A DNA stretch of 8,411 nucleotides from Lustribacter sp049512335 (GCA_049512335.1 JBEKXE010000181.1:1-8411), one strand, 5' to 3'. Positions 1 through 6,325 are shown, counted from the first letter of the stretch. The notes: generated by a model not told the origin, from the letters alone. Translations and numbers: made by a program.

Positions 1-69
1 CATGAAGGTCGAGCGCTCGCGCACGTTCGGATAGGCCAGACTGACCCGGTCGATCTCAAGGTGCGCCAT
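1..69 (-). CDS. ABC transporter ATP-binding protein, N-terminal fragment (NitT/TauT type likely)
   Basis: Only the first 23 codons lie in the window; the gene runs off the left edge. The peptide starts MAHLEIDRVSLAYP, the usual opening beta-strand pattern of an ABC ATPase (short hydrophobic strand, then 'V-S-hydrophobic-x-Y/F' before Walker A). The Walker A, Q-loop and signature motifs would lie outside, so the call rests on this short pattern and on context. The ATG is 8 bases after the stop of a NitT/TauT-type binding protein, the standard order for SsuABC/TauABC/nitrate-type importers. An AGGA ribosome-binding site overlaps that stop codon with a 6-base spacer, which supports this start. 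It would energise import of the ligand bound by the upstream receptor. Another nucleotide-binding protein family is possible. Confidence 0.6.
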   Translation of the reverse strand, partial: MAHLEIDRVSLAYPNVRERSTFM

Positions 70-75
70 CGCAGA

Positions 76-79
76 TCCT
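76..79 (-). promoter_or_regulatory. Ribosome-binding site of the ABC ATPase, overlapping the upstream stop codon
   Basis: Read on the minus strand, TAGGATCTGCGATG joins the TAG stop of the binding-protein gene, an AGGA Shine-Dalgarno core sharing its last bases, a 6-base spacer and the ATG. This fixes the ATPase start and suggests translational coupling of receptor and ATPase. Confidence 0.55.
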
Positions 80-1067
80 ACGGCGCCCAGCTCTTGAACG
101 AGCTGATGAACCGATGGTCCAGATACTTGTTCTCCTCCCACGGGCTGGTCACGTCACCGAGCTGCTTGGTGATCTCCCAGAACACCGGCATCGAACGCTC
201 CGGCATGCCGCCGCGCTCGTCGTAATCGGGCAACTCCACGTCGCATGCCCGCAGCGCCATGGGCTTGCTGATCTTGAGCTGATCCACCATGATGTCGGCG
301 GCCGCGTCGTGGTCCTTGCGCGCCAGGCGAATCGCCGCCACGTGGCCGCGCAGCAGCGCTTGGAGCGCGTGCGGGTTGCCGTTGATGAACGAGGTCTTGG
401 CGCTGATCAAATGCTTCGGCCACTGCGGTGAAACGTCTTTGGACTGCGTTCCCAGGAGCGTCATGCCTTCGTCCTGCGCCTGCCAGCTGAACGGCGGCGA
501 GAGGATGCCGGCCCCGAGCCGGCCGGACTTCAACGCTTGATACGTGCTGGACGTATTGCCGACTTGGACGATCTGCACGTCCTTCTCCGGGACGAGCTTA
601 TTGTGGACCAGCGCATAGCGCGTCAGCGCGTCGGTGAGCGAGCCGTAGGTCGAGATGCCGGTCGTCTTGCCCTTCAGGTCCGACCAGTGCTTGATGTCGG
701 GCTGCGCGAGCCAGGCGAAGTCCGCCTGCCCGAAGCCGCCGTAGAACCCGATCACCGGCTGGTTGTTCGAGATCATGTTGATCACGCCGTTGAGCGAGCC
801 GTAACTGACGTCGATCGAGCCGCCGACCAGCGCTTGCGCCACCTGGGCGTCACCGGCGAACTGGACGAGCTGCACGTCGAGCCCTTGCTGTTTCCACGTG
901 CGCGCGTAGGCCACGTAGACGGGCAGAAACGACATCGCGGTCACGGCCGTCCCGACCTTGATGCCGGGTTGCTCGGGCGGCGGAAACGCCGCGCGCGCCG
1001 GACGCGCGAGCCCGGCTACCGCCGCGGCGGATGCGCCGGCCGCGAGAATTTCGCGACGTGTGATCAT
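78..1067 (-). CDS. NitT/TauT-family ABC transporter substrate-binding protein with Tat-like signal
   Basis: This 329-residue protein is a periplasmic receptor of the SsuA/TauA/NMT1-like group, which binds sulfonates, nitrate, thiamine precursors or small aromatic acids. The N-terminus MITRREILAAG is followed by an Ala-rich core and ARA-A (about residues 24-27). It fits a signal peptide, and TRREIL resembles the twin-arginine consensus. The mature part shows typical family landmarks: a 'FLPVYVA' segment near 47-53, 'GLDVQLVQF' at 62-70, 'ALVGGSIDVSYGSLNGVINMI' near 79-99 (the usual A-x-x-x-G-x-I-D-hydrophobic pattern), 'DLKGKTTGIS' at 130-139, and 'ALKSGRLGAGILSPP' at 178-192. Length is normal for the family. 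The start was chosen because the signal peptide begins there, GGAG lies 7 bases upstream, and the ATG overlaps the TGA of the preceding M24-fold gene by 4 bases (ATGA). The ATPase gene follows 8 bases downstream. The ligand is unknown. Confidence 0.88.
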   Translation of the reverse strand: MITRREILAAGASAAAVAGLARPARAAFPPPEQPGIKVGTAVTAMSFLPVYVAYARTWKQQGLDVQLVQFAGDAQVAQALVGGSIDVSYGSLNGVINMISNNQPVIGFYGGFGQADFAWLAQPDIKHWSDLKGKTTGISTYGSLTDALTRYALVHNKLVPEKDVQIVQVGNTSSTYQALKSGRLGAGILSPPFSWQAQDEGMTLLGTQSKDVSPQWPKHLISAKTSFINGNPHALQALLRGHVAAIRLARKDHDAAADIMVDQLKISKPMALRACDVELPDYDERGGMPERSMPVFWEITKQLGDVTSPWEENKYLDHRFISSFKSWAP

Positions 1068-2212
1068 GCCGCTGCTCCGAGGCGCGTCGCAACGCCGTTG
1101 CGGACGAGCACGGTGCAGCCCGCGATGGCGCCGTCGCCGTCCTCGTGTAACACGACGTGCAGCGAGAGCGCGCCGTCGGCGGGGATCGTTTCCGGAGAGT
1201 CGAGCGCGATCTTCGGCGGCTCGTGCGCGTCGAGGCCGATCCCCGAACCCAAGCCGTACTCCTGCGCGACGGCGAACAGCTCGTCGCCGAGCGCGGCCTT
1301 CGCGGCACCGGCCACGGCGGCGACCGGTGCGCCCCCGCGAACGTGTGCGATCATCGCGGCCAGGGCCGCTTCGGCGTGCCCGGTCAACGCCGCTTGGGCA
1401 TCCGAAGCGCGGCCGAGCACGAACGTGCGCGACGCTTGCGACCAGTAGCGCTGCACCTCGCACTGCAGGTACAACAGCACCGTATCACCTTCGCGTAAGA
1501 TGCGCTCGTCCGGCGGGCGCAACGCCACGCCGGCCGCGGAACCCGCCGCGACCATGATCCGGATGTCTTCGGCGGCGGCGAAGCGCATCGCGCGATCGAT
1601 CTGCGCGGTCGCTTCGCGCACGGTTCGGCCGGCCGCGAGCGCATGTTCGGCCTCGTGCATGGCGGCGGCCACCGCGTCGGCGGCGCGCCGCAGCGCGACG
1701 TCTTCGGCAGCATCTTTGGTAGCGCGCAGGGCGGCATACTCCGCATCGCGCTCGATCCAGGTGACGCCCGGAACCCCGGCGGCGATCGCATTCCACTCCG
1801 CGATCGGCAGCGACGCTCGCGTGCCGATCAGGCCGATACGCGCGGCGGTCAGACCCCGGTCGTTGATCAGCTTCACGGCTTCGCCCGGCAAGCGCGTGTA
1901 GGGCCGCATCTCTTCGAACCAGGTCAGGATCTTCGAGGCCGGGATGTCGCGCGAGCCGATCGAGGCGAGCAGATCGGGTTTCCCGCTTTTCGGAACCAGG
2001 ACCAGCACCGACCGCAGACGCGGGACGAAATGACTGACGTAGGCGACGTCGCCGTAGCGTTGCGCGTCTCCATAGATCAACCATGCGTCGTCACCGGCGG
2101 CGGCGATCGCCGCCTGGATGCGGGCGTACCGGTCCTCGAACATCGGCCGGGGCAGCAGATCCCAATCCGAAAAGAGACCACCGTGCTTGAGCACGGGATG
2201 AACGGTCTGCAC
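1064..2212 (-). CDS. M24 'pita-bread'-fold protein lacking all metal ligands (second of a tandem pair)
   Basis: This 382-residue protein has the two-domain layout of the aminopeptidase P/prolidase/creatinase (M24) family: a creatinase-type N-terminal domain (about 24-155) and a pita-bread catalytic domain (about 160-380). Recognisable landmarks are 'ALRATKDAAEDVALRRAAD' near 161-179, 'REGDTVLLYLQ' at 240-250, 'SRTFVLG' at 261-267, 'LGSGIGLDAHEPPKI' at 321-335 and 'CTVLVRNG' at 366-373. By hand alignment the five metal-ligand positions are replaced: Asp by Tyr248, Asp by Gln259, His by Ser323 (GSG for GHG), Glu by His352 and Glu by Gly365. A metallopeptidase activity is therefore unlikely. It may be a metal-free hydrolase or a non-catalytic partner of the neighbouring paralogue. 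GTG at 2212 was chosen as the start: AGAGG lies 10 bases upstream, and it begins 5 bases after the upstream stop. The in-frame ATG at 2143 is an alternative that would remove 23 residues. Confidence 0.82.
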   Translation of the reverse strand: MQTVHPVLKHGGLFSDWDLLPRPMFEDRYARIQAAIAAAGDDAWLIYGDAQRYGDVAYVSHFVPRLRSVLVLVPKSGKPDLLASIGSRDIPASKILTWFEEMRPYTRLPGEAVKLINDRGLTAARIGLIGTRASLPIAEWNAIAAGVPGVTWIERDAEYAALRATKDAAEDVALRRAADAVAAAMHEAEHALAAGRTVREATAQIDRAMRFAAAEDIRIMVAAGSAAGVALRPPDERILREGDTVLLYLQCEVQRYWSQASRTFVLGRASDAQAALTGHAEAALAAMIAHVRGGAPVAAVAGAAKAALGDELFAVAQEYGLGSGIGLDAHEPPKIALDSPETIPADGALSLHVVLHEDGDGAIAGCTVLVRNGVATRLGAAA

Positions 2213-2217
2213 GGCGG

Positions 2218-3357
2218 CTATGCCTCTTTCCAATACAGCTTGAGCGGCGTCTTGGTCAGCGCACGCGCACCGGTTTCTTCGATGACGACCGTATCGCCGC
2301 ACATCATGTACCCGGTCGCCGGAACGTACTGATTGGGATGAATCACCATCGTCATGTTGCGCTCGAGAATCGGGCCATCGCCGTCGGTGACGTCGTAGGG
2401 GACCACGCCGCCGAGCCCCAAGCCGTGCCCGCGCGTGCGCATGTACGGCGGCTTGCAATACTCCTCGAGTCCGGCCGCGCCGATGACGCCGTTGATCGCG
2501 CGCGCGATGCCGGCGCTGGGCAAGCCGGGTTTGGCAACCTTCATCCCTTCGTCGAGCGCGTTGAGCAGCATGTCGTACGTCGAGCGTTGCACGTCGGTCG
2601 GCTCGCCGAGGATGAACGTACGGCAGAGTTGCGCCAGATAGCCGCGATAGCACGGCGTGATCTCGCCGATGATGACGTCGCCCACCTCGAGCCGCCGGTC
2701 GGTGGGCGGACGAATCGCGATGTTGTGCGAGCCCGCGGCGATCAAACCGAAGTTGTCTTCCGCGCCGGCCGCATGCATCGCGGCTTCGACCTCGGCAGCG
2801 AGCTCGTACTCGCGCATCCCGACGCGCACGGTCTCGCACAGCGCGGCAAAGCCTTGATCGGCGATTGCGGCCGCGTGCTCGATGCGGTCGAGCTCGGCCG
2901 GCGTGCGCGTCGCGCCGACGGTGGTAACGATCGTTTCGCCGTCGAGCAGCTCGGCGCCGAACGCGTGCGTGAACTCGTCGTAGGCCGCGATCGGCATCAC
3001 CGGCCGGCCCGCGAAGCCGATCCGGCCCGGCAGAGCCTTGGCCGTGCCGGCCGCCGTGCGCAATAGTTGATCCGGCGTGACGGCGGTGATGCGCACGTCG
3101 GCGCTCGTCTCACCGGCGCGTTCGGCGTCCCACGCCGGCGCCATGATCAGCTCCGGAGCGCCGCTGCGCGGCACCACCAGCACGGCCGGGCCCAGACTGC
3201 GATAGTCGGTCAGATACATGATCTGGTCCATGCGCAGCATGTTGTGCTGTCCGCCGTAGTAGATGACCAGACCGTCGAGCCCCGCCTCGCGCATCGCGGT
3301 TTGCACGCGCCCCAGGCGCAGTTCCAGATCGGCGGCGAGATCAATCGTGACGTTCAT
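2218..3357 (-). CDS. M24 'pita-bread'-fold protein with altered metal site (Xaa-Pro peptidase/creatinase superfamily)
   Basis: This 379-residue protein belongs to the aminopeptidase P/prolidase/creatinase superfamily. It has a creatinase-type N-terminal domain (about 10-150; 'RLGRVQTAMREAGLDGLVIY' at 14-33) and a pita-bread domain (about 155-375). Family landmarks are 'RTPAELDRIEHAAAIAD' at 151-167, 'LEVGDVIIGEITP' at 223-235, 'CRTFILGEP' at 245-253, 'TRGHGLGLGG' at 308-317 and 'GDTVVIEETGARALT' at 354-368. The metal-binding His of the GHG motif is kept (His311). By hand alignment the other ligand positions read Glu232 (for Asp), Gln243 (for Asp), His340 (for Glu, in an HPN motif) and Gly354 (for Glu). 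A classical di-metal peptidase site is therefore not evident. Creatinase is a known metal-free member, and DddP shows that the fold can do other chemistry, but neither function can be assigned. The ATG has a strong GGAGGA site 3-4 bases upstream. It is followed after 5 bases by a paralogue. Confidence 0.86.
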   Translation of the reverse strand: MNVTIDLAADLELRLGRVQTAMREAGLDGLVIYYGGQHNMLRMDQIMYLTDYRSLGPAVLVVPRSGAPELIMAPAWDAERAGETSADVRITAVTPDQLLRTAAGTAKALPGRIGFAGRPVMPIAAYDEFTHAFGAELLDGETIVTTVGATRTPAELDRIEHAAAIADQGFAALCETVRVGMREYELAAEVEAAMHAAGAEDNFGLIAAGSHNIAIRPPTDRRLEVGDVIIGEITPCYRGYLAQLCRTFILGEPTDVQRSTYDMLLNALDEGMKVAKPGLPSAGIARAINGVIGAAGLEEYCKPPYMRTRGHGLGLGGVVPYDVTDGDGPILERNMTMVIHPNQYVPATGYMMCGDTVVIEETGARALTKTPLKLYWKEA

Positions 3358-3360
3358 ATG

Positions 3361-3366
3361 TCCTCC
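3361..3366 (-). promoter_or_regulatory. Ribosome-binding site of the first M24-fold gene
   Basis: On the minus strand GGAGGA lies 3 bases before the ATG at 3357. It is the strongest Shine-Dalgarno match in the window. It fixes the start and suggests this gene initiates independently after the 106-base gap rather than relying on coupling. Confidence 0.6.
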
Positions 3367-3389
3367 GGGCAGGTTGCTGAACGATCATG

Positions 3390-3420
3390 CCGGTGCCCAC
3401 GCGGCAAAGGTAAGCACCGG
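3390..3420. repeat. Inverted repeat (7-base arms, 17-base loop) upstream of the first M24-fold gene
   Basis: CCGGTGC (3390-3396) and GCACCGG (3414-3420) are perfect inverted copies inside the 106-base gap between the binding-protein gene and the first M24-fold gene. On the minus strand the element lies 33-63 bases before the ATG. No U-tract follows, so it is not a standard intrinsic terminator. It could be an operator or an attenuating or stabilising RNA hairpin. In DNA this rich in G and C, chance occurrence is also quite possible. I saw no convincing -35/-10 pair in this gap. Confidence 0.35.
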
Positions 3421-3463
3421 TTCAGAGCGCGAGCGCGTTTTTCTTGCCTCTCGGACGGGCCCT

Positions 3464-4399
3464 TCATCGAAAGATCAGCTCCTGCGCGTTGAAGGCCGGC
3501 GCGATCACGTTGTATTTGGCGGCCGCGTTTACGATCGGTTGTATGTTCCGCGGATCGAGATCGAGCGCGAACGCCGGCCGGATCATCGCGGTGAGGGTCG
3601 TTCGATCGATGCCGGTAAACGCGGACATGACGTCGGTCATTTCATCCGGGTGGGTGTTGCAGTACGCCGATGCCTCCACAATGGCACGGTCGAAACGTTC
3701 GACGAGGTCGCGGTGTTGCGCGGCGTAGCCCGCGGTCGTAAAGAACGCGGTCGTCATCACGCTGCCGAGCGCGTCGACCATCTTGGCCAGAATCCGCGCC
3801 TTCCCGGAGGCGAGCGCTTGCGTGATGTAGGGCTCGGAGAGCGTCCCCGCGCCGATTCGTCCCGCTTCGAGCGCGTTGCCCACCGACGCGCCCGGAATCT
3901 CGAGGAATTGCACGCTGCTCGAATCACCGCCGTTCGCATCCAGCCACGCGTGGGTGGCAAGCCACTGCATGTCGCGCAGCCCGGCCACCGAAACGGCCTT
4001 CCCGTTGAGGTCGCGCGCGGTGCGGATCGGCGAGTCGGCCGCGACCATCAGCGCTGAATCCGCCATCCCGATGCGATGGACGACCGACGGCGCGACGATC
4101 GTCAACGGCACCCCGCGCGCGTGGGCAGAGATCAGCGGAACCACGCTCGACTTCCCGATCTCGAGCGCGCCGCCGGCAACGGCCGCGGCGACCGCCGATC
4201 CGCTGGCCGCCTTCTGAAAGACCACGTCGAGCCCATAACGCCGAAAGACGCCGGCGTTCACGCCGTAGAGAATCGGCGCCGCGTCCATGTCGGCCGAGCC
4301 GCCGACGTGCAGCGTCGCGAGCGGCGCTGCGTTTTGGGCGCGGGCCAGCGTGCCCACGGCCAGTCCCGTGGCGAGCGTCAACAGCGCAGATCGCTTCAC
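3464..4399 (-). CDS. NitT/TauT-family (NMT1-like) ABC transporter substrate-binding protein
   Basis: This 311-residue protein is a periplasmic receptor of the SsuA/TauA/NMT1-like type. The signal peptide is MKRSALLTLATGLAVGTLARA, with cleavage likely after ARA at residue 21, and there is no lipobox. Family landmarks are 'DAAPILYGVNAGVFRRYGLDV' near 39-59, 'AVAAAVAGGALEIGKSSVVPLI' near 69-90 (ligand-site loop), 'SPIRTARDLNGKAVSVAG' at 123-140 and 'ALEAGRIGAGTLSEPYITQAL' near 176-196. The C-terminal lobe ends in '...YNVIAPAFNAQELIFR'. The start is a GTG whose first bases overlap the TGA of the upstream CMD-like gene (GTGA), which implies translational coupling; GGAG lies 11 bases upstream. No permease or ATPase gene adjoins it directly: the next gene, after 106 bases, is an M24-fold protein. 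It may use the transporter encoded off the left edge. The C-terminal half is visibly related to that of the binding protein at the right edge. Ligand unknown. Confidence 0.87.
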   Translation of the reverse strand: MKRSALLTLATGLAVGTLARAQNAAPLATLHVGGSADMDAAPILYGVNAGVFRRYGLDVVFQKAASGSAVAAAVAGGALEIGKSSVVPLISAHARGVPLTIVAPSVVHRIGMADSALMVAADSPIRTARDLNGKAVSVAGLRDMQWLATHAWLDANGGDSSSVQFLEIPGASVGNALEAGRIGAGTLSEPYITQALASGKARILAKMVDALGSVMTTAFFTTAGYAAQHRDLVERFDRAIVEASAYCNTHPDEMTDVMSAFTGIDRTTLTAMIRPAFALDLDPRNIQPIVNAAAKYNVIAPAFNAQELIFR

Positions 4400-4926
4400 G
4401 CGAGCACACGCTCCGCTTCGGGCACCGGAACGTCGAAGGCGCGGAGCAGGCCGCCGATCGTGCCGTAGACACCGATCCCGGTAACGAGCTCGATCGTGTG
4501 CTCGAGCCCCAGCACGCCGACCGCCCGTTCGTACGTCGCCGGCAGCAACTCATGCGTGGCCAGCAGCTCCGTCGTGAGCTCGTAGGCGATCCGTTCTTCC
4601 GCGCGTGCAAACGGCGGCACGCGCCGCGTTCGAATCGCTTCGATGACCTCCGGGAGCACGCCGTCCCCGAGCGCCCCTTTCATGTGGACGCCGAAGAGGT
4701 GCTCGCACGACCACGTGCGCGCGACGACCAGGCACATCACCCGGTAGGCACCCCGGTCGAGCGTCCCGTTGCGCAGTTGGAGCACGAGCGCGCCGGCCGG
4801 CTTCGCGATGTCCGGCACCCAGCGCCAGACCGCGCTTGGCCCGCCGCTCTGACCGCCGCGGCGATCGAAGCTCGCGCGCTCCTCGGGCGTCATCGGGACG
4901 GAATCGGGGTCGGGCAACCGGCTCAT
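4396..4926 (-). CDS. Carboxymuconolactone decarboxylase (CMD/AhpD-like) family protein
   Basis: This 176-residue all-helical protein resembles the CMD-family proteins often encoded beside Rieske oxygenases. The N-terminal 'RLPDPDSVPMTPEERASFDRR' (3-23) has the usual 'P...LTPEE/Q...' form. The core is 'LDRGAYRVMCLVVARTWSCEHLFGVHMKGALGDGVLPEVIEAIRTRRVP' near 56-104, followed by 'ERIAYELTTELLATHELLPATYERAV' (111-136) and the terminal 'GVYGTIGGLLRAFDVPVP'. The conserved His81 is present. The Glu normally four residues before it appears as Leu77, with Glu75 nearby. The redox CxxC of AhpD is absent, with a single Cys at 74. Peroxidase activity is therefore unlikely, and a decarboxylase or lyase-like role in a catabolic pathway is only inferred. 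It leads the left operon and overlaps the next gene by 4 bases. No clear Shine-Dalgarno precedes the ATG; Met12 (4893) is a less likely alternative. Confidence 0.82.
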   Translation of the reverse strand: MSRLPDPDSVPMTPEERASFDRRGGQSGGPSAVWRWVPDIAKPAGALVLQLRNGTLDRGAYRVMCLVVARTWSCEHLFGVHMKGALGDGVLPEVIEAIRTRRVPPFARAEERIAYELTTELLATHELLPATYERAVGVLGLEHTIELVTGIGVYGTIGGLLRAFDVPVPEAERVLA

Positions 4927-4974
4927 GGGAGGCTCATGCCGTGGCGCGCGTCGTCACCCCTCCGGGCGCGCAGG

Positions 4975-4998
4975 AGATTGTTCCATTTGGAACGATCT
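4975..4998. promoter_or_regulatory. 24-base near-perfect inverted repeat; candidate operator for the divergent operons
   Basis: The arms are AGATTGTTCCA (4975-4985) and TGGAACGATCT (4988-4998), separated by TT. Ten of the eleven arm positions pair, and the inner TTCCA-TT-TGGAA is perfect. It lies between the divergent CMD-like and Rieske genes, 7 bases before the Rieske ATG. Length and symmetry fit the binding site of a dimeric winged-helix repressor (MarR or IclR type). The MarR gene at the end of the right operon is the natural candidate. Binding here would block transcription into, or translation access to, the Rieske gene. The TT spacer is too short for a comfortable RNA hairpin loop, which favours a DNA-level role. 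Confidence 0.6.
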
Positions 4999-5005
4999 AG
5001 CGGTC

Positions 5006-6325
5006 ATGACGACGACGAGCAGCCCGGCCGCAGCCCCCTCGCTGGCCTACAACGGCTATCACCGCCGGGCAACGGCCGAGCCGAACATGGACCTGTGCGG
5101 CGTCGGACGCGGCACGCCCGGCGGCGAGTGGCATCGCCGCTTCTGGCAGCCCGTGGCCTACGAGTACGAGCTGACCGAGGTCCCGCTGCGCGTGCGGGCG
5201 CTGGGCGAAGATCTGGTGTGCTTCCGCGAGGGGAGCGGGCGCGTCGGCGTGCTGCACCTGCACTGCGGTCACCGCAACACCTCGCTCGAATACGGGATCA
5301 TCGAGGAGCGCGGCCTGCGCTGCTGCTATCACGGCCGGCTCTACGGCGTCGACGGCACCTGTCTCGAGATTCCGGGCGACCCGGCCGAGGACAAGCTCAT
5401 CAAGCGCGCGAGCCAAGGCGGCTATCCCGTGCATCTGTTCGCCGGCATCGTGTTCGCCTACATGGGACCGCCCGAAACGCTGCCGGTCTTTCCGGTCGGC
5501 GACCGCTACGACATCCCGGGTCTGCGTCTCGTGCCGGGCATCCGCTCCGACTTCGCCTGCAATTGGCTGCAGGTCAAAGAGAACGCGGTCGATCCGCACC
5601 ACACGCACTTCCTGCACGTGATCCCGCAACTGCGCGGGATGAGTCACTTTGCCGACGAGTTCGGCAACTACCCGGCGATGACGTGGTCGGAGACCCCCGG
5701 CGGCATCGCGTACTTCGCCGCCCGCCGCGTCGGCGACAACGTCTGGGTGCGCTCGTCGGAAGTGCAAGGCTCGAGCGTCCACGTCATCAACTCGATCTTC
5801 GAGACCGGCCGCGAACCCAAGCCCGCAAGCCGGCCGTTTCTCTCGTTCTGGTCGCTGCCGGTCGACGACACGCATACGATCAACTTCTTCATCAGCCACG
5901 TCGCCGACGACGAAGCGCTGCCGTTCGAAGAACGCCGCCGGCTCGAGATCTTCGGACAGAACGCCGACCGCCCGTACCGCGATCGGCAATGGATTCCGGG
6001 TGACAACGAAGCGATGGCGAGTCAAGGGCCGGTCAACGTGCACGCGCTGGAGCAGCTGGGCTCGCTCGACCGCGGCATCGCGATGTATCGCCGCTACGTC
6101 CGGGCCGGCATCGAGGCGGTCGCCCGCGGTGAGACACCGGCGGGCGTGTATCGCTCCGAACGCGACGTGCCGCCGACGTTCGCCAACGACCTCGTCGTGC
6201 GGCTCGACGAGTTTCCCGGCGACCCCGACGACGACGCCGCGTTGCTGCGCTTCGCGGAGAGCCTGCCCGCACGTTACGCCGCCGCACCGCCGATGGCCGC
6301 GCTGAAGCAGGCGGCGCGCGCATGA
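5006..6325 (+). CDS. Rieske non-heme iron oxygenase, alpha subunit (phthalate 4,5-dioxygenase-like)
   Basis: This 439-residue protein is the catalytic subunit of an aromatic-ring hydroxylating or demethylating oxygenase. The N-terminal pattern 'VGRGTPGGEWHRRFWQPV' (33-50) is typical of the phthalate/phenoxybenzoate group. The Rieske [2Fe-2S] motif C-x-H-x16-C-x2-H is intact (Cys87, His89, Cys106, His109). The mononuclear iron site appears as 'ENAVDPHHTHFLH' (192-204), with Asp196 as the inter-subunit bridge and His199 and His204 as ligands. Asp333 in 'GDNEAMASQGP' is the likely third ligand. The C-terminal 'LEQLGSLDRGIAMYRR' (348-363) matches the conserved end of this group. ATG 5006 was preferred over upstream codons because the preceding in-frame translation is not family-like. 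The ribosome-binding site is weak because a palindrome occupies that space. No ferredoxin or reductase gene is visible, so electrons must come from elsewhere. It overlaps the next gene by 4 bases. Substrate unknown: an aromatic acid, or an O-/N-methyl compound. Confidence 0.93.
   Translation: MTTTSSPAAAPSLAYNGYHRRATAEPNMDLCGVGRGTPGGEWHRRFWQPVAYEYELTEVPLRVRALGEDLVCFREGSGRVGVLHLHCGHRNTSLEYGIIEERGLRCCYHGRLYGVDGTCLEIPGDPAEDKLIKRASQGGYPVHLFAGIVFAYMGPPETLPVFPVGDRYDIPGLRLVPGIRSDFACNWLQVKENAVDPHHTHFLHVIPQLRGMSHFADEFGNYPAMTWSETPGGIAYFAARRVGDNVWVRSSEVQGSSVHVINSIFETGREPKPASRPFLSFWSLPVDDTHTINFFISHVADDEALPFEERRRLEIFGQNADRPYRDRQWIPGDNEAMASQGPVNVHALEQLGSLDRGIAMYRRYVRAGIEAVARGETPAGVYRSERDVPPTFANDLVVRLDEFPGDPDDDAALLRFAESLPARYAAAPPMAALKQAARA

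Noticed and set aside
537..1448. Open frame of 303 codons on the plus strand
   Set aside because: It lies opposite the binding-protein and M24-fold genes. Its translation is Arg/Ala-rich without any recognisable domain, as expected for an antisense shadow in GC-rich DNA.
2213..2839. Upstream extension of the second M24-fold frame
   Set aside because: The frame stays open into the preceding gene, but the added sequence is Arg-rich and not family-like. The GTG at 2212 gives the expected length.
3425..3444. GCGCGAGCGCG followed by five T on the plus strand, resembling an intrinsic terminator
   Set aside because: No plus-strand gene ends there, and the stem would be short with a 2-base loop; likely coincidence.
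4975..4998. Reading the palindrome as an RNA terminator or riboswitch hairpin
   Set aside because: The spacer is only two bases and no U-tract follows; the position fits an operator better.
4498..6003. Open frame of 501 codons on the plus strand
   Set aside because: It covers the CMD-like gene antisense and the Rieske gene in another frame, is very rich in Arg and Pro, and shows no domain. The Rieske frame has intact metal motifs.
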